Of a DNA stretch of 9,391 bases, positions 1 to 5,817 are shown one piece after another. The notes under the pieces are model-generated. The model saw only the letters and a list, made by a program, of their open reading frames with translations, had not been told where the DNA came from and ran no database searches. The stretch spans positions 1-9,391 of the forward strand of contig JAJZVE010000138.1 in NCBI GenBank assembly GCA_021845835.1, read 5' to 3'. The translations under genes and the position numbers were made by a program. The first letter of the stretch is position 1, and each line of letters begins with the position of its first letter. This DNA is from Pseudomonadota bacterium (GTDB lineage Bacteria > Pseudomonadota > Alphaproteobacteria > Acetobacterales > Acetobacteraceae).

Positions 1-231
1 CCGCCACGCCGGCCGCAGCCGGGGCGGGGGAGGGGGCGGCCCCGGATCGAGCCCGAAATGCCGCATTCTGCGCCGCCCGCCGAATTGCCGCCGGCGCCGT
101 CCGGTGGCGTCCTGCCCCGGCTCGCGTTCGACTTCAGCGATCTCGAGGCGGCCATGGCGGCAGCCGATGCCGCGATCCGCGAGACCAGGATCAGCCTCGA
201 TCGAATCCGTCAGGCCGGCCGGTCGGAGTAG
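1..231 (+). CDS. C-terminal part of an unrecognised protein (5' end outside window)
   Basis: An open frame runs from the window edge to a TAG at 229-231. Its first half encodes a proline-, arginine- and glycine-rich low-complexity stretch (from G-rich DNA at about 20-45). Its last 35 or so residues look like real protein: a short helix containing LEAAMAAADAAIRE and ending in RQAGRSE. Codon use in this last part favours G or C in the third position, as in the neighbouring genes. An ATG at 58 could also start a short 57-residue protein, but there is no clear ribosome binding site before it. I do not recognise the family and assign no function. It converges with the aminotransferase gene 105 bp further on. 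No convincing terminator is visible in the gap. Confidence 0.45.
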   Translation, partial: PPRRPQPGRGRGRPRIEPEMPHSAPPAELPPAPSGGVLPRLAFDFSDLEAAMAAADAAIRETRISLDRIRQAGRSE

Positions 232-336
232 GAACTACTTCGACCGGTGGTGCGCCCTGGGGAGCAGGTGAAACCTATACGGTTCAGCGGAATGACCCGG
301 CGTTCGTCTCGAACAACGCCGCGCAGGAGGTCGCTG

Positions 337-1527
337 TCAGTCGGCAGCCGCCTTCATCTGCTCGCCGCCATGTCGGTAGAGCGCCTGGGCAGCGGCGACG
401 CCTGCGCCGAGGCGGATGTCGAGGCCGAGATCGGCCATGCACATCTCGGCAACGGCAAGGCCGGAGAGCGCCATCGCATCGGTGAGCATGCCGAGATGAC
501 CGATGCGGAAGACCTGCCCGGCGACATCGCCGAGCCCCGCACCGAATGCCATGCCGTAGCTCTCGGCGGCGTGGGTGACGATGCGCGCGGGGTCGAACCC
601 GTGTGGGACGCGAATGGCGGTGACCGAGTTCGAATAGAGCTCGGGTGCTGCGGCGCACGGTGCCAGGCCCCAAGCGGCGACCGCAGCGCGCACGCCATTG
701 GCGATCCGGGCGTGACGGGCGAAGACGTTGTCTAGCCCTTCATCGAGCAGCATCCGGCTCGACAGCGCGAGCCCGTTCAAAAGTCCGACCAGCGGCGTGT
801 AGGGATACCCGTTCGCGACGTTGGTGGCCTGCATATCGTCGATATTGAAGAAATTACGCGGGAGTTTAGCATCCCCGCTGGCCGCGAGGGCCTTCTCGCT
901 GAAGGCGGTGATGGCGAGGCCAGGGGGCAGCATGAAGCCCTTCTGCGAGCCGGTCACCGCGACGTCGACGCGCCAGTCATCAAATTCGAACGGCATCGAG
1001 CCGATCGAGCTGACACCATCGACGAGGAGCAGCGCATCATGGCTGGCCTCATCCACCACCCGGCGCAGGCCGGCAATGTCGGAGACCACGCCGGTCGCGG
1101 TTTCGTTATGGGTGGCGAGCACGGCCTTGATCCGGCCCGCTTTGTCCTCGTGCAGGAGCTCGGCGAAGCGGGGAAGTGGAATCCCCTCGCCCCATGTCAC
1201 GTCGATCTGGATGACTTCGAGGCCGAAGCGCCGGCACATCTTGATCCAGCGGTCGCTGAACATTCCGTTGCGGGCGGCGAGGACGGTGTCGCCGGCGCTG
1301 AGCGTGTTGGAGATCGCGGTTTCCCACCCGCCGGTTCCCGTCGAGGGGAAGATGAAGATTTCGCCACGCTCCGCCTTCATCACGCCGCGGCAGCCGGCGA
1401 GCGCCGCTTTCAAGATCGGCGCAAAAGCCGGCGACCGGTGATCCATGGTCGGCATGTCGCACGCCTTGCGGATCACTTCGGGAATATTCGTCGGCCCGGG
1501 GATGAAGACAGGGTTTTGCAGGCTCAT
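337..1527 (-). CDS. bhcA: L-aspartate--glyoxylate aminotransferase, BhcA-like (class V PLP enzyme)
   Basis: This 396-residue enzyme belongs to the class V (serine-glyoxylate type) aminotransferases. It closely resembles BhcA, which transfers the amino group of L-aspartate to glyoxylate, giving oxaloacetate and glycine, as the entry step of the beta-hydroxyaspartate cycle. Visible landmarks are NPVFIPGPTNIP at the N-terminus, the STGTGGWE cofactor loop (62-69), Asp170 in LLVDGVSSIG to hold the pyridine nitrogen, the Schiff-base Lys196 in GSQKG, and the carboxylate-binding Arg341 in FRIGHLG. The frame extends upstream, but I chose the ATG at 1527: AAGGA lies 8 bases before it and the protein then begins like the family. 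The gene is divergent from a BhcR-like regulator, which supports the name. Other class V enzymes (serine- or alanine-glyoxylate aminotransferase) are the alternative. The usual downstream partners bhcB, bhcC and bhcD are absent. Confidence 0.87.
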   Translation of the reverse strand: MSLQNPVFIPGPTNIPEVIRKACDMPTMDHRSPAFAPILKAALAGCRGVMKAERGEIFIFPSTGTGGWETAISNTLSAGDTVLAARNGMFSDRWIKMCRRFGLEVIQIDVTWGEGIPLPRFAELLHEDKAGRIKAVLATHNETATGVVSDIAGLRRVVDEASHDALLLVDGVSSIGSMPFEFDDWRVDVAVTGSQKGFMLPPGLAITAFSEKALAASGDAKLPRNFFNIDDMQATNVANGYPYTPLVGLLNGLALSSRMLLDEGLDNVFARHARIANGVRAAVAAWGLAPCAAAPELYSNSVTAIRVPHGFDPARIVTHAAESYGMAFGAGLGDVAGQVFRIGHLGMLTDAMALSGLAVAEMCMADLGLDIRLGAGVAAAQALYRHGGEQMKAAAD

Positions 1528-1554
1528 CGGACGGATCCTTCGTCGGTTGCGCGA

Positions 1555-1583
1555 GATATAGAGAGCCGCCCGGCAGCGCACAA
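1555..1583 (-). promoter_or_regulatory. Candidate sigma70-type promoter of bhcA
   Basis: Reading the minus strand, a TTGTGC at 1583-1578 and a TATATC at 1560-1555 are separated by exactly 17 bases. The match to the consensus is modest (3 of 6 and 4 of 6). The position is good: transcription would start near 1548, leaving a short leader of about 20 bases that carries the AAGGA ribosome binding site. The palindrome at 1587-1607 lies directly upstream of the -35 box, where an activator usually binds. This is inferred from sequence only. Confidence 0.4.
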
Positions 1584-1586
1584 TTT

Positions 1587-1607
1587 TTTTGAAAATGTTT
1601 TTCAAAA
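1587..1607. promoter_or_regulatory. Perfect 9-3-9 palindrome, candidate BhcR operator
   Basis: TTTTGAAAA (1587-1595) and TTTTCAAAA (1599-1607) are exact inverted copies separated by TGT. The dyad lies in the 160-bp region between the divergent bhcA and bhcR genes. IclR-family regulators usually bind short, AT-rich palindromes of this kind next to their own gene, so BhcR is the natural candidate to bind here. From this position it could act on bhcA (about 60 bp before the start codon) and on its own gene (about 80 bp). The palindrome is seen directly; the binding protein is inferred. Confidence 0.65.
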
Positions 1608-1687
1608 TCGTGATTTCGGCAGAAAGACGAGTTGAATCATCGGGTTGTTTTTTTCATCATGAGAGAACTGCTCGATTAGGAGGACCG

Positions 1688-2527
1688 ATGACGAGGCCGC
1701 CCGAGACTGCTGGCACCGAACGCCGCGCCCGCGGACGCCCGCGCGCATGGGCCGACACGACCAATCAGAACCAGATCAAGTCGCTCGATCGCGCCATGGA
1801 GGTGCTGAAGCGGCTGAGCGAAATGGGCAGCGCGACGCTCTCCGACCTGGCCGCGGCGCTTGGCCAGTCGCCGGCCAGCGTCTACCGCGTGTTGTTCACG
1901 CTGGAGGTGCGCGACATCGTCGATTTCGAGGCCGTGAGCCAGACCTGGCATATCGGCGCGGGCGCCTTTCTGATCGGCTCGCGCTTCCTGAGGCGGACAT
2001 CGCTGGTGGAGCGCGTACGACCAGCACTCCGGACCCTCATGGAGCGAACCGGCGAGACGGCGAGTCTCGGCATCGAGCGGAACGGACTGATGCTGTTCGT
2101 CAGCCAGGTCGAGACCCATGCGAACATGCGAGCCTTCTTTCCACCAGGGACGACGTCGCCAATGCATGCTTCGGGGATCGGCAAGGCGCTGCTCGCGGCG
2201 ATGGACGAAGGGCGGCGTGACGCGATCATCGCCCGCCACGGGCTCGCAGGCTTCACCGCGAACACACTGACCACGCGAGACACGCTGATAGCCGACCTCG
2301 CGGCCGCGCGCGCGCGCGGCTATGCGGTGGATGCCGAGGAGCGGGACGACGGCATGCGGTGTATCGCCGCGCCAATTTTCGACATGCATGGCGAGGCGGT
2401 GGCCGGGCTGTCGATCTCTGGACCATCTTCGCGGATGCCTAATTCGGCGATTTCCGGCCTCGCTTCATCGGTGATGGAGGCGGCGCAGGCGGTGACCGCT
2501 GGGATCGGCGGCCGGCGACATGATTGA
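1688..2527 (+). CDS. bhcR: IclR-family transcriptional regulator, BhcR-like
   Basis: A 279-residue IclR-type regulator. A short basic arm (RRARGRPRAW, 12-21) leads into a winged helix-turn-helix at about 30-85, with the likely recognition helix SPASVYRVLFTLE (61-73). The IclR effector domain fills residues 100-275, including the typical MHASGIGKALLAAM stretch (159-172) and GMRCIAAPIFD (222-232). BhcR controls the beta-hydroxyaspartate cycle genes and responds to glyoxylate in the studied species; the divergent bhcA neighbour and the GRPRAW...IKSLDRAMEVL N-terminus point to the same role here. The start at 1688 was chosen over frame extension upstream because AGGAGG (1678-1683) lies 4 bases before it and the length then fits the family. 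The binding site is probably the palindrome at 1587-1607. A different IclR regulator of glyoxylate or dicarboxylate metabolism is possible but less likely. Confidence 0.85.
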   Translation: MTRPPETAGTERRARGRPRAWADTTNQNQIKSLDRAMEVLKRLSEMGSATLSDLAAALGQSPASVYRVLFTLEVRDIVDFEAVSQTWHIGAGAFLIGSRFLRRTSLVERVRPALRTLMERTGETASLGIERNGLMLFVSQVETHANMRAFFPPGTTSPMHASGIGKALLAAMDEGRRDAIIARHGLAGFTANTLTTRDTLIADLAAARARGYAVDAEERDDGMRCIAAPIFDMHGEAVAGLSISGPSSRMPNSAISGLASSVMEAAQAVTAGIGGRRHD

Positions 2528-2756
2528 GTGCGGGGAATCTTCTTTGGCCGTATTCGGCACGCGGACGAGGTCATGCGCGCGGCATCGCCCGAAATCCTCC
2601 AGCACCCGATCGTTTAGCTTGAAACGGAAATTTAAGAGCCCGAACCTGAAAGGTAGTGTGGCTATCGTTGAAAGTGCGATTTTGCGTGTGTGCAGGTGGA
2701 TATGGGCGAGGAACGTCGTCATAGAGGGTATTACTGAACCGATTGTTTGAAATAGG
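2528..2756. other. Gene-free stretch of lower GC content, origin unknown
   Basis: No convincing gene lies between the end of bhcR and the der remnant. The stretch from about 2610 to 2757 is clearly poorer in G and C than its surroundings. Frames are open on both strands (for example 2520-2750 plus), but their translations resemble nothing I know, lack ribosome binding sites and overlap each other. A small dyad, CGTTT (2611-2615) and AAACG (2622-2626), is the only local structure noted. I see no terminal inverted repeats or transposase fragment. Decayed mobile DNA is a possible origin but is not shown. Confidence 0.45.
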
Positions 2757-2902
2757 ATACGCCCGCCCAGCTTCGCCCTGTTCGGCACCCGGGCTGAGGC
2801 AACGCCGGAAACCTATGAGCGTTATCTGGTCAACAGCTTACGCGAGCAGTTTGGCCTGCCCGGCACCCGATCCGCCTCGCCCTGCGCGGCACCAAAAAAC
2901 CT
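2757..2902 (+). pseudogene. der: Remnant of the 3' end of der (engA), GTPase Der
   Basis: From about 2760 the plus strand translates as [19 protein letters not shown] followed by [17 protein letters not shown] (to 2867). This is the typical C-terminal KH-like domain of the ribosome-assembly GTPase Der. One base appears to be missing in the C run at 2866-2868. Moving to the next frame restores the family ending [11 protein letters not shown] (2870-2902), whereas the unshifted frame becomes meaningless and stops at 2931. Everything upstream of about 2757 (both GTPase domains, some 400 residues) is absent, so this piece cannot be functional. Der is normally single-copy and essential, so a complete copy should exist elsewhere. 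The left edge marks a recombination or insertion breakpoint. The right edge has been reused by the oxygenase gene as its terminator. Confidence 0.8.
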
Positions 2903-2925
2903 GACGCCGAGGACCGACCGTCAGG
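2894..2925 (-). terminator. Rho-independent terminator of the oxygenase gene
   Basis: In the minus-strand transcript, CCTGACG (2925-2919) pairs perfectly with CGTCAGG (2906-2900) across a 12-base loop, and six U residues follow directly (2899-2894). The first arm contains the TGA stop codon of the oxygenase gene, so translation ends inside the hairpin. An upstream hairpin, CCGACCGTC (2941-2933) with GACGGTCGG (2922-2914), shares bases with the first arm, so the two structures exclude each other. Confidence 0.7.
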
Positions 2926-3727
2926 CCCTGTAGACGGTCGGAAACCAGTCCTCGCGCAGTTTCTGGCCATCGGTCATGCCGTGCCCCGGAAACGGCGGCG
3001 AAGTCCGCCCCGGCCGCGTGACATAGCGCGCGTCATCGCCCAACAGCCGCAGCGAAAACGCTCGCCGACGCGTTGCCGCATTGTTGCCGCGCGCGCCGTG
3101 AAGCGTCCTGTAGCTGAACGCAACTGCGTCGCCCGGTTCCATCGGCCATTCCATTACCCGGAATTTCTCCGGCTCCGCGTCGGGATCGGGGACAGGCATA
3201 TAGGCGTCGGCATCCGGATAGAAATTCTCCTCCGAAAGCCAGCGCGTCGGCAGCACCAGCTTCGGCCATTTGTGCGACCCGGCAACGCAGCGCAGCGACG
3301 CCTCCCTGACCGGGTCCATCGGCGACCAGAAACTGACCGTCTGCTCGCCCTCGACAAAATAATATGGGCTGTCCTGATGCCATGGGGTTGGTTTCGACGT
3401 GCCGGGTTCCTTCACCAGAACATGGTCATGAAACACCTGAACGCTCCGCGATTTCATCAGCCGCGCCGCCACCTCCGCCGCCCGCGACTCCCGGATCACC
3501 CTCTCGAATTCCGGAATCCGGGTCCAGTTGCAGTAATCGTCGAAAAACCGGCCGCTCTCACCCGCTTTCAGGTTCTCGGCGGCATAGGGGCCAGGCTCGT
3601 TCATATTGCGCTCGATCCCGGCGCTCAGCACATCGACCCAATCCTTGAACACTCCCCGCACCAGAACGACGCCATCGCGCTGAAACGCGTCGATCTGATC
3701 CTGATTCAGCAAATTTCCAGTACCCAT
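2921..3727 (-). CDS. Phytanoyl-CoA dioxygenase (PhyH) family Fe(II)/2-oxoglutarate oxygenase
   Basis: This 268-residue protein has the double-stranded beta-helix iron site of the PhyH family. His117 and Asp119 lie in WHQDSPYY, the distal His210 lies in RTLHGARGN, and an arginine cluster at 220-222 is placed to bind 2-oxoglutarate. A tryptophan-rich stretch with SFWSPMDPV (132-140) and an AGSHKWPK loop (149-156) are also typical. Such soluble enzymes hydroxylate small molecules or acyl-CoAs using O2 and 2-oxoglutarate; the substrate here cannot be told from the sequence. The ATG at 3727 was chosen over a TTG at 3787 because GGGAG precedes it by 9 bases and the domain begins just after. It is transcribed away from a LysR regulator that probably controls it, and it ends in a terminator overlapping its stop codon. 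A link to benzoate or glyoxylate metabolism is not shown. Confidence 0.85.
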   Translation of the reverse strand: MGTGNLLNQDQIDAFQRDGVVLVRGVFKDWVDVLSAGIERNMNEPGPYAAENLKAGESGRFFDDYCNWTRIPEFERVIRESRAAEVAARLMKSRSVQVFHDHVLVKEPGTSKPTPWHQDSPYYFVEGEQTVSFWSPMDPVREASLRCVAGSHKWPKLVLPTRWLSEENFYPDADAYMPVPDPDAEPEKFRVMEWPMEPGDAVAFSYRTLHGARGNNAATRRRAFSLRLLGDDARYVTRPGRTSPPFPGHGMTDGQKLREDWFPTVYRA

Positions 3728-3774
3728 GCCATTCAACTCCCGATCCGGTGCTGCAACAGAACTGCCGCAATCCA

Positions 3775-3780
3775 ATAATA
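3775..3780 (-). promoter_or_regulatory. Possible -10 box of the oxygenase gene
   Basis: TATTAT on the minus strand (3780-3775) is a good -10 hexamer and would place the transcription start near 3768, about 40 bases before the ATG. No good -35 box stands at the right distance. That is common for LysR-activated promoters, and the palindrome at 3796-3816 is centred about 38 bases upstream of this start. The prediction is weak and rests on position only. Confidence 0.3.
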
Positions 3781-3795
3781 GTTTCAAATAATATT

Positions 3796-3816
3796 AATTT
3801 ATCATAGATATAAATT
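3796..3816. promoter_or_regulatory. Interrupted palindrome, candidate LysR-type operator
   Basis: AATTTAT (3796-3802) and ATAAATT (3810-3816) are exact inverted copies around the 7-base spacer CATAGAT. The inner bases fit the T-N11-A rule of LysR-type binding sites. The site lies in the 90-bp region between the divergent oxygenase and LysR genes and ends one base before the regulator's ATG. Binding there would block the regulator's own expression while leaving room to activate the oxygenase promoter. The dyad is seen directly; the role is inferred. Confidence 0.55.
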
Positions 3817-3817
3817 C

Positions 3818-4735
3818 ATGTTATCCATAACACTCCGGCAAATAGAATATGCGGTGGCGATCGAGCAGCACCGAGGCATCTCATCAGCTGCCGCGGCGCT
3901 TCACGTCTCCCAGCCTGCGCTCTCGGCCGCCATTGCTCAACTGGAGGCCCATCTGGGCCAGATCCTGTTCATCCGGCGCAAAGGCTGCCCCTGCATGCCA
4001 ACCGCATTCGGCCGGAGTTTTCTGGAGGAAGCCGCGCGCATTCTGGCAAGCGTGGAAACATTGATCACCCCCGGCCCCCACCACGCCAATTCCCGACGCC
4101 CCGTGGTGATCGGCTGCTTCGAGGATCTCGCTCCCATGATCCTCGCGCCGATGCTGCTATGCCTGCGCGATCTCCACCCTGAAACACCAGTTACAACCCG
4201 TGTCGGCGGCTTCGAGATGCTGTCGGAGCAGATGCAGCTTGGCCAGATAGATTTCGCGATTACCTACGATCTCGGGCTGGACGAGCGGTTCACCCGCCGC
4301 CAGGTCGCCTTGGTTCAACCTCATGCCATCGTTGCCGCCGACCACAGACTTGCCGTGAACGGCACCGTCAGTCTCGCGGAACTGGCTGCGGAACCCCTGA
4401 TCTTGGCCGATCAGGATCGCAGCATCCGCCACATGATCGACCTGTTCCGCCAGCGCGGCCTTTCGCCGGAGATGATCCATCGTGCAGCCTCTCTCGAAAT
4501 CATGCGCAGTCTCGCCGGCAATGGTTTCGGTGTCGGCCTTTCTTACACGCGGCCCCAGACCCGGCAGAGCTACGATGGCAAACCTCTGGCCCTGCTGAGC
4601 CTGTCCGAACCCGAGATTGCGGAACCCGTGATCGTCGCCAGCCTCGTGCTCAGGCGGCCATCCCGCTTCGATGACGATCTGGCCGATGCCGTCGCATCCC
4701 TACACGGCCTTGCCAGCGGCCATTCGCCGCCCTGA
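3818..4735 (+). CDS. LysR-family transcriptional regulator of the divergent oxygenase gene
   Basis: A 305-residue LysR-type regulator of normal length. The N-terminal winged helix-turn-helix covers about residues 4-60, with ISSAAAALHVSQPALSAAIAQLEAHLG (20-46) as the helix-turn-helix core. Two substrate-binding-like lobes follow, starting at about 90 (RPVVIGCFEDLAP) and reaching the end. By neighbourhood it most likely regulates the PhyH-family gene, which starts 90 bp away on the other strand. Its effector is unknown. The ATG at 3818 fits the family start (MLSITLRQIEYAV), but the bases before it are AT-rich and hold no Shine-Dalgarno sequence, so the mRNA may be leaderless or poorly translated. 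The match is clear for the family but not for any named member. The sequence is unlike the second LysR regulator of this window. Confidence 0.88.
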   Translation: MLSITLRQIEYAVAIEQHRGISSAAAALHVSQPALSAAIAQLEAHLGQILFIRRKGCPCMPTAFGRSFLEEAARILASVETLITPGPHHANSRRPVVIGCFEDLAPMILAPMLLCLRDLHPETPVTTRVGGFEMLSEQMQLGQIDFAITYDLGLDERFTRRQVALVQPHAIVAADHRLAVNGTVSLAELAAEPLILADQDRSIRHMIDLFRQRGLSPEMIHRAASLEIMRSLAGNGFGVGLSYTRPQTRQSYDGKPLALLSLSEPEIAEPVIVASLVLRRPSRFDDDLADAVASLHGLASGHSPP

Positions 4736-4797
4736 GCATTTGGCGATACGCTGACCCCATCAAACGGGTCTTACAATCCGAATCGAGGAGATCCAGC

Positions 4798-4902
4798 ATG
4801 GTGCGATTTCCGGTCCCGGAGATCCGTTACAAGCCGTTCCGACCCTCCAGGATCGGGTGGCGCGTCAGTCAGGTGCCGAAGGTGATGCCCTTGAGCTGGT
4901 AG
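4798..4902 (+). CDS. Short orphan reading frame, possibly the 5' end of a truncated gene
   Basis: An ATG at 4798 stands 8 bases after a good Shine-Dalgarno sequence (GAGGAG, 4784-4789). It opens a 34-codon frame beginning MVRFPVPEIRYKPFRPSRIGW and ending at TAG (4900-4902). The last third overlaps the 3' end of the benM-like gene on the other strand, so only the first 20 or so residues can be independent sequence. The pattern of proper start signals followed by an abrupt join suggests the beginning of a gene once located after the LysR gene and cut when the ben module arrived. I do not recognise the peptide. It may equally be a chance frame. Confidence 0.25.
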   Translation: MVRFPVPEIRYKPFRPSRIGWRVSQVPKVMPLSW

Positions 4903-5777
4903 AGCTGGCGGAGCAGGCGGAGGATCAGGTCGACCTCCGATGACGGATCGTGCTTGCGGGTGCTCATGATGATCGGAGAGACGGCTGCGGGGGCATCCAG
5001 CGGGCGATAGGCGACGTTGTCGCGCCGCAGGTGCTGCACGCAGGCCGGGACGATGCACACGCCGCTTCCCGCCGCGATGAGGCCGAGTGCCGTTTGCAGT
5101 TCGCGCACCTCGTGCAGCGCGGCGGGGCGCAGCCCGGCCTCGCGGAACAGGGCGAGGACCTGGTCGGCATAGCTTGGCCGCGGCGCCTTTGGGTAGACGA
5201 TGAGCGGCTCGGCCTGGAGTTGGGCCAGGGTGAGTGCGGCCGAACCCTGGCTGAGCGGGCCGGAGCGCGGCACCGCGACGATGAGGTGCTCGTTGCGCAG
5301 CAGCCGGCGCTCGAGGGCCGGGTCCTCGAAGGGGATGCGGCCGAAGCCGACATCGATCCGCCCCTCGCGCAGCGCCGCCATCTGTTCGAGCGAGGTGAGT
5401 TCCTGCAGCGTCAGCACCACGCCGGGCCGCGCCTCGCGGAAGCGGCGGATGACTTCCGGCAGGTAGCCATAGAGCGTCGAGGCGACGAAGCCGACGCGCA
5501 GGTGCCGCCGCTCGGCCGTGGCGAGGCGCTGGGCCATGGCGCGGATGCCATCGACCCGTTCCAGCACGTCCACCGCCTGGTCGAAGACCAGCCGGCCGGC
5601 CTCGGTGAGGCGGATCGGCCGGCTGCCGCGCTCGATCAGCGCGATACCGAGCTCCTCCTCGAACTGCTGGATTTGCCGGCTCAGCGGCGGCTGGGCGATG
5701 TTCAGCCGCGCCGCCGCGCGGGTGAAGTTCCGCTCGCGCGCGACTTCGACGAAATAGCGCAGCTGCCGCATCTCCAT
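4869..5777 (-). CDS. benM: LysR-family regulator of benzoate degradation, BenM/CatM-like
   Basis: A 302-residue LysR regulator whose N-terminus ([25 protein letters not shown], then [18 protein letters not shown]) and [12 protein letters not shown] segment (51-61) closely follow BenM and CatM. BenM activates benABCD with benzoate and cis,cis-muconate as co-effectors. Aligned from memory, the primary effector site of BenM (Ser99, Thr128) corresponds to Ser100 and Ser129 here, and the secondary benzoate site (Arg160, Tyr293) to Arg161 and Tyr293. This would fit a two-effector regulator. The ATG at 5777 was chosen because GGAGG lies 5 bases before it; a TTG start at 5789 is less likely. The gene is divergent from benA across 142 bp. 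Gene order and sequence agree, but CatM-like or BenR-substituting paralogues cannot be excluded. Confidence 0.8.
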   Translation of the reverse strand: MEMRQLRYFVEVARERNFTRAAARLNIAQPPLSRQIQQFEEELGIALIERGSRPIRLTEAGRLVFDQAVDVLERVDGIRAMAQRLATAERRHLRVGFVASTLYGYLPEVIRRFREARPGVVLTLQELTSLEQMAALREGRIDVGFGRIPFEDPALERRLLRNEHLIVAVPRSGPLSQGSAALTLAQLQAEPLIVYPKAPRPSYADQVLALFREAGLRPAALHEVRELQTALGLIAAGSGVCIVPACVQHLRRDNVAYRPLDAPAAVSPIIMSTRKHDPSSEVDLILRLLRQLYQLKGITFGT

Positions 5778-5779
5778 CG

Positions 5780-5794
5780 ATACCTCCAAGGTAT
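5780..5794. promoter_or_regulatory. ATAC-N7-GTAT site, candidate BenM operator over the regulator's ribosome binding site
   Basis: ATAC (5780-5783) and GTAT (5791-5794) are inverted copies with a 7-base spacer; the dyad is perfect over five bases each side (ATACC and GGTAT). ATAC-N7-GTAT is the known consensus of BenM/CatM binding sites in Acinetobacter. The site starts only 3 bases before the benM-like ATG and contains its Shine-Dalgarno sequence (GGAGG, 5787-5783 on the minus strand). Bound protein would therefore affect the regulator's own gene as well as benA. Confidence 0.75.
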
Positions 5795-5802
5795 TGAAGC
5801 GA

Positions 5803-5817
5803 CCAATTCAGTCTTGG
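5803..5817. promoter_or_regulatory. Second dyad with N7 spacing, possible secondary regulator site
   Basis: CCAA (5803-5806) and TTGG (5814-5817) form a dyad with the same 7-base spacing as the ATAC-N7-GTAT site. Its centre is 23 bp from the first, about two turns of the helix. LysR tetramers contact two such sites, one strong and one weaker, on the side towards the target promoter, so this could be the weaker site for benA. The sequence does not match the ATAC/GTAT consensus, and a four-base arm may arise by chance. Confidence 0.3.

Noticed and set aside
240..345. A plus-strand frame reading GETYTVQRNDPAFVSNNAAQ that looks like protein
   Set aside because: It has no start codon or ribosome binding site, runs out of phase with the gene ending at 231 and becomes meaningless once inside bhcA. 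It could be a gene scar, but nothing identifies it.
2540..2568. LAVFGTR-like translation that resembles the FALFGTR motif of der, suggesting a second der copy
   Set aside because: The match is limited to about 12 bases (TTCGGCAC and CGG), with no similarity before or after. Chance is the simpler explanation.
2465..2788. Minus-strand 107-residue open frame over the bhcR 3' end and the gap
   Set aside because: It overlaps bhcR and the der remnant, shows no known motif and no ribosome binding site. It is most likely a chance frame.
4753..4770. GACCC/GGGTC hairpin after the first LysR gene as a terminator
   Set aside because: The stem is only five base pairs and is followed by two T residues rather than a T-run.
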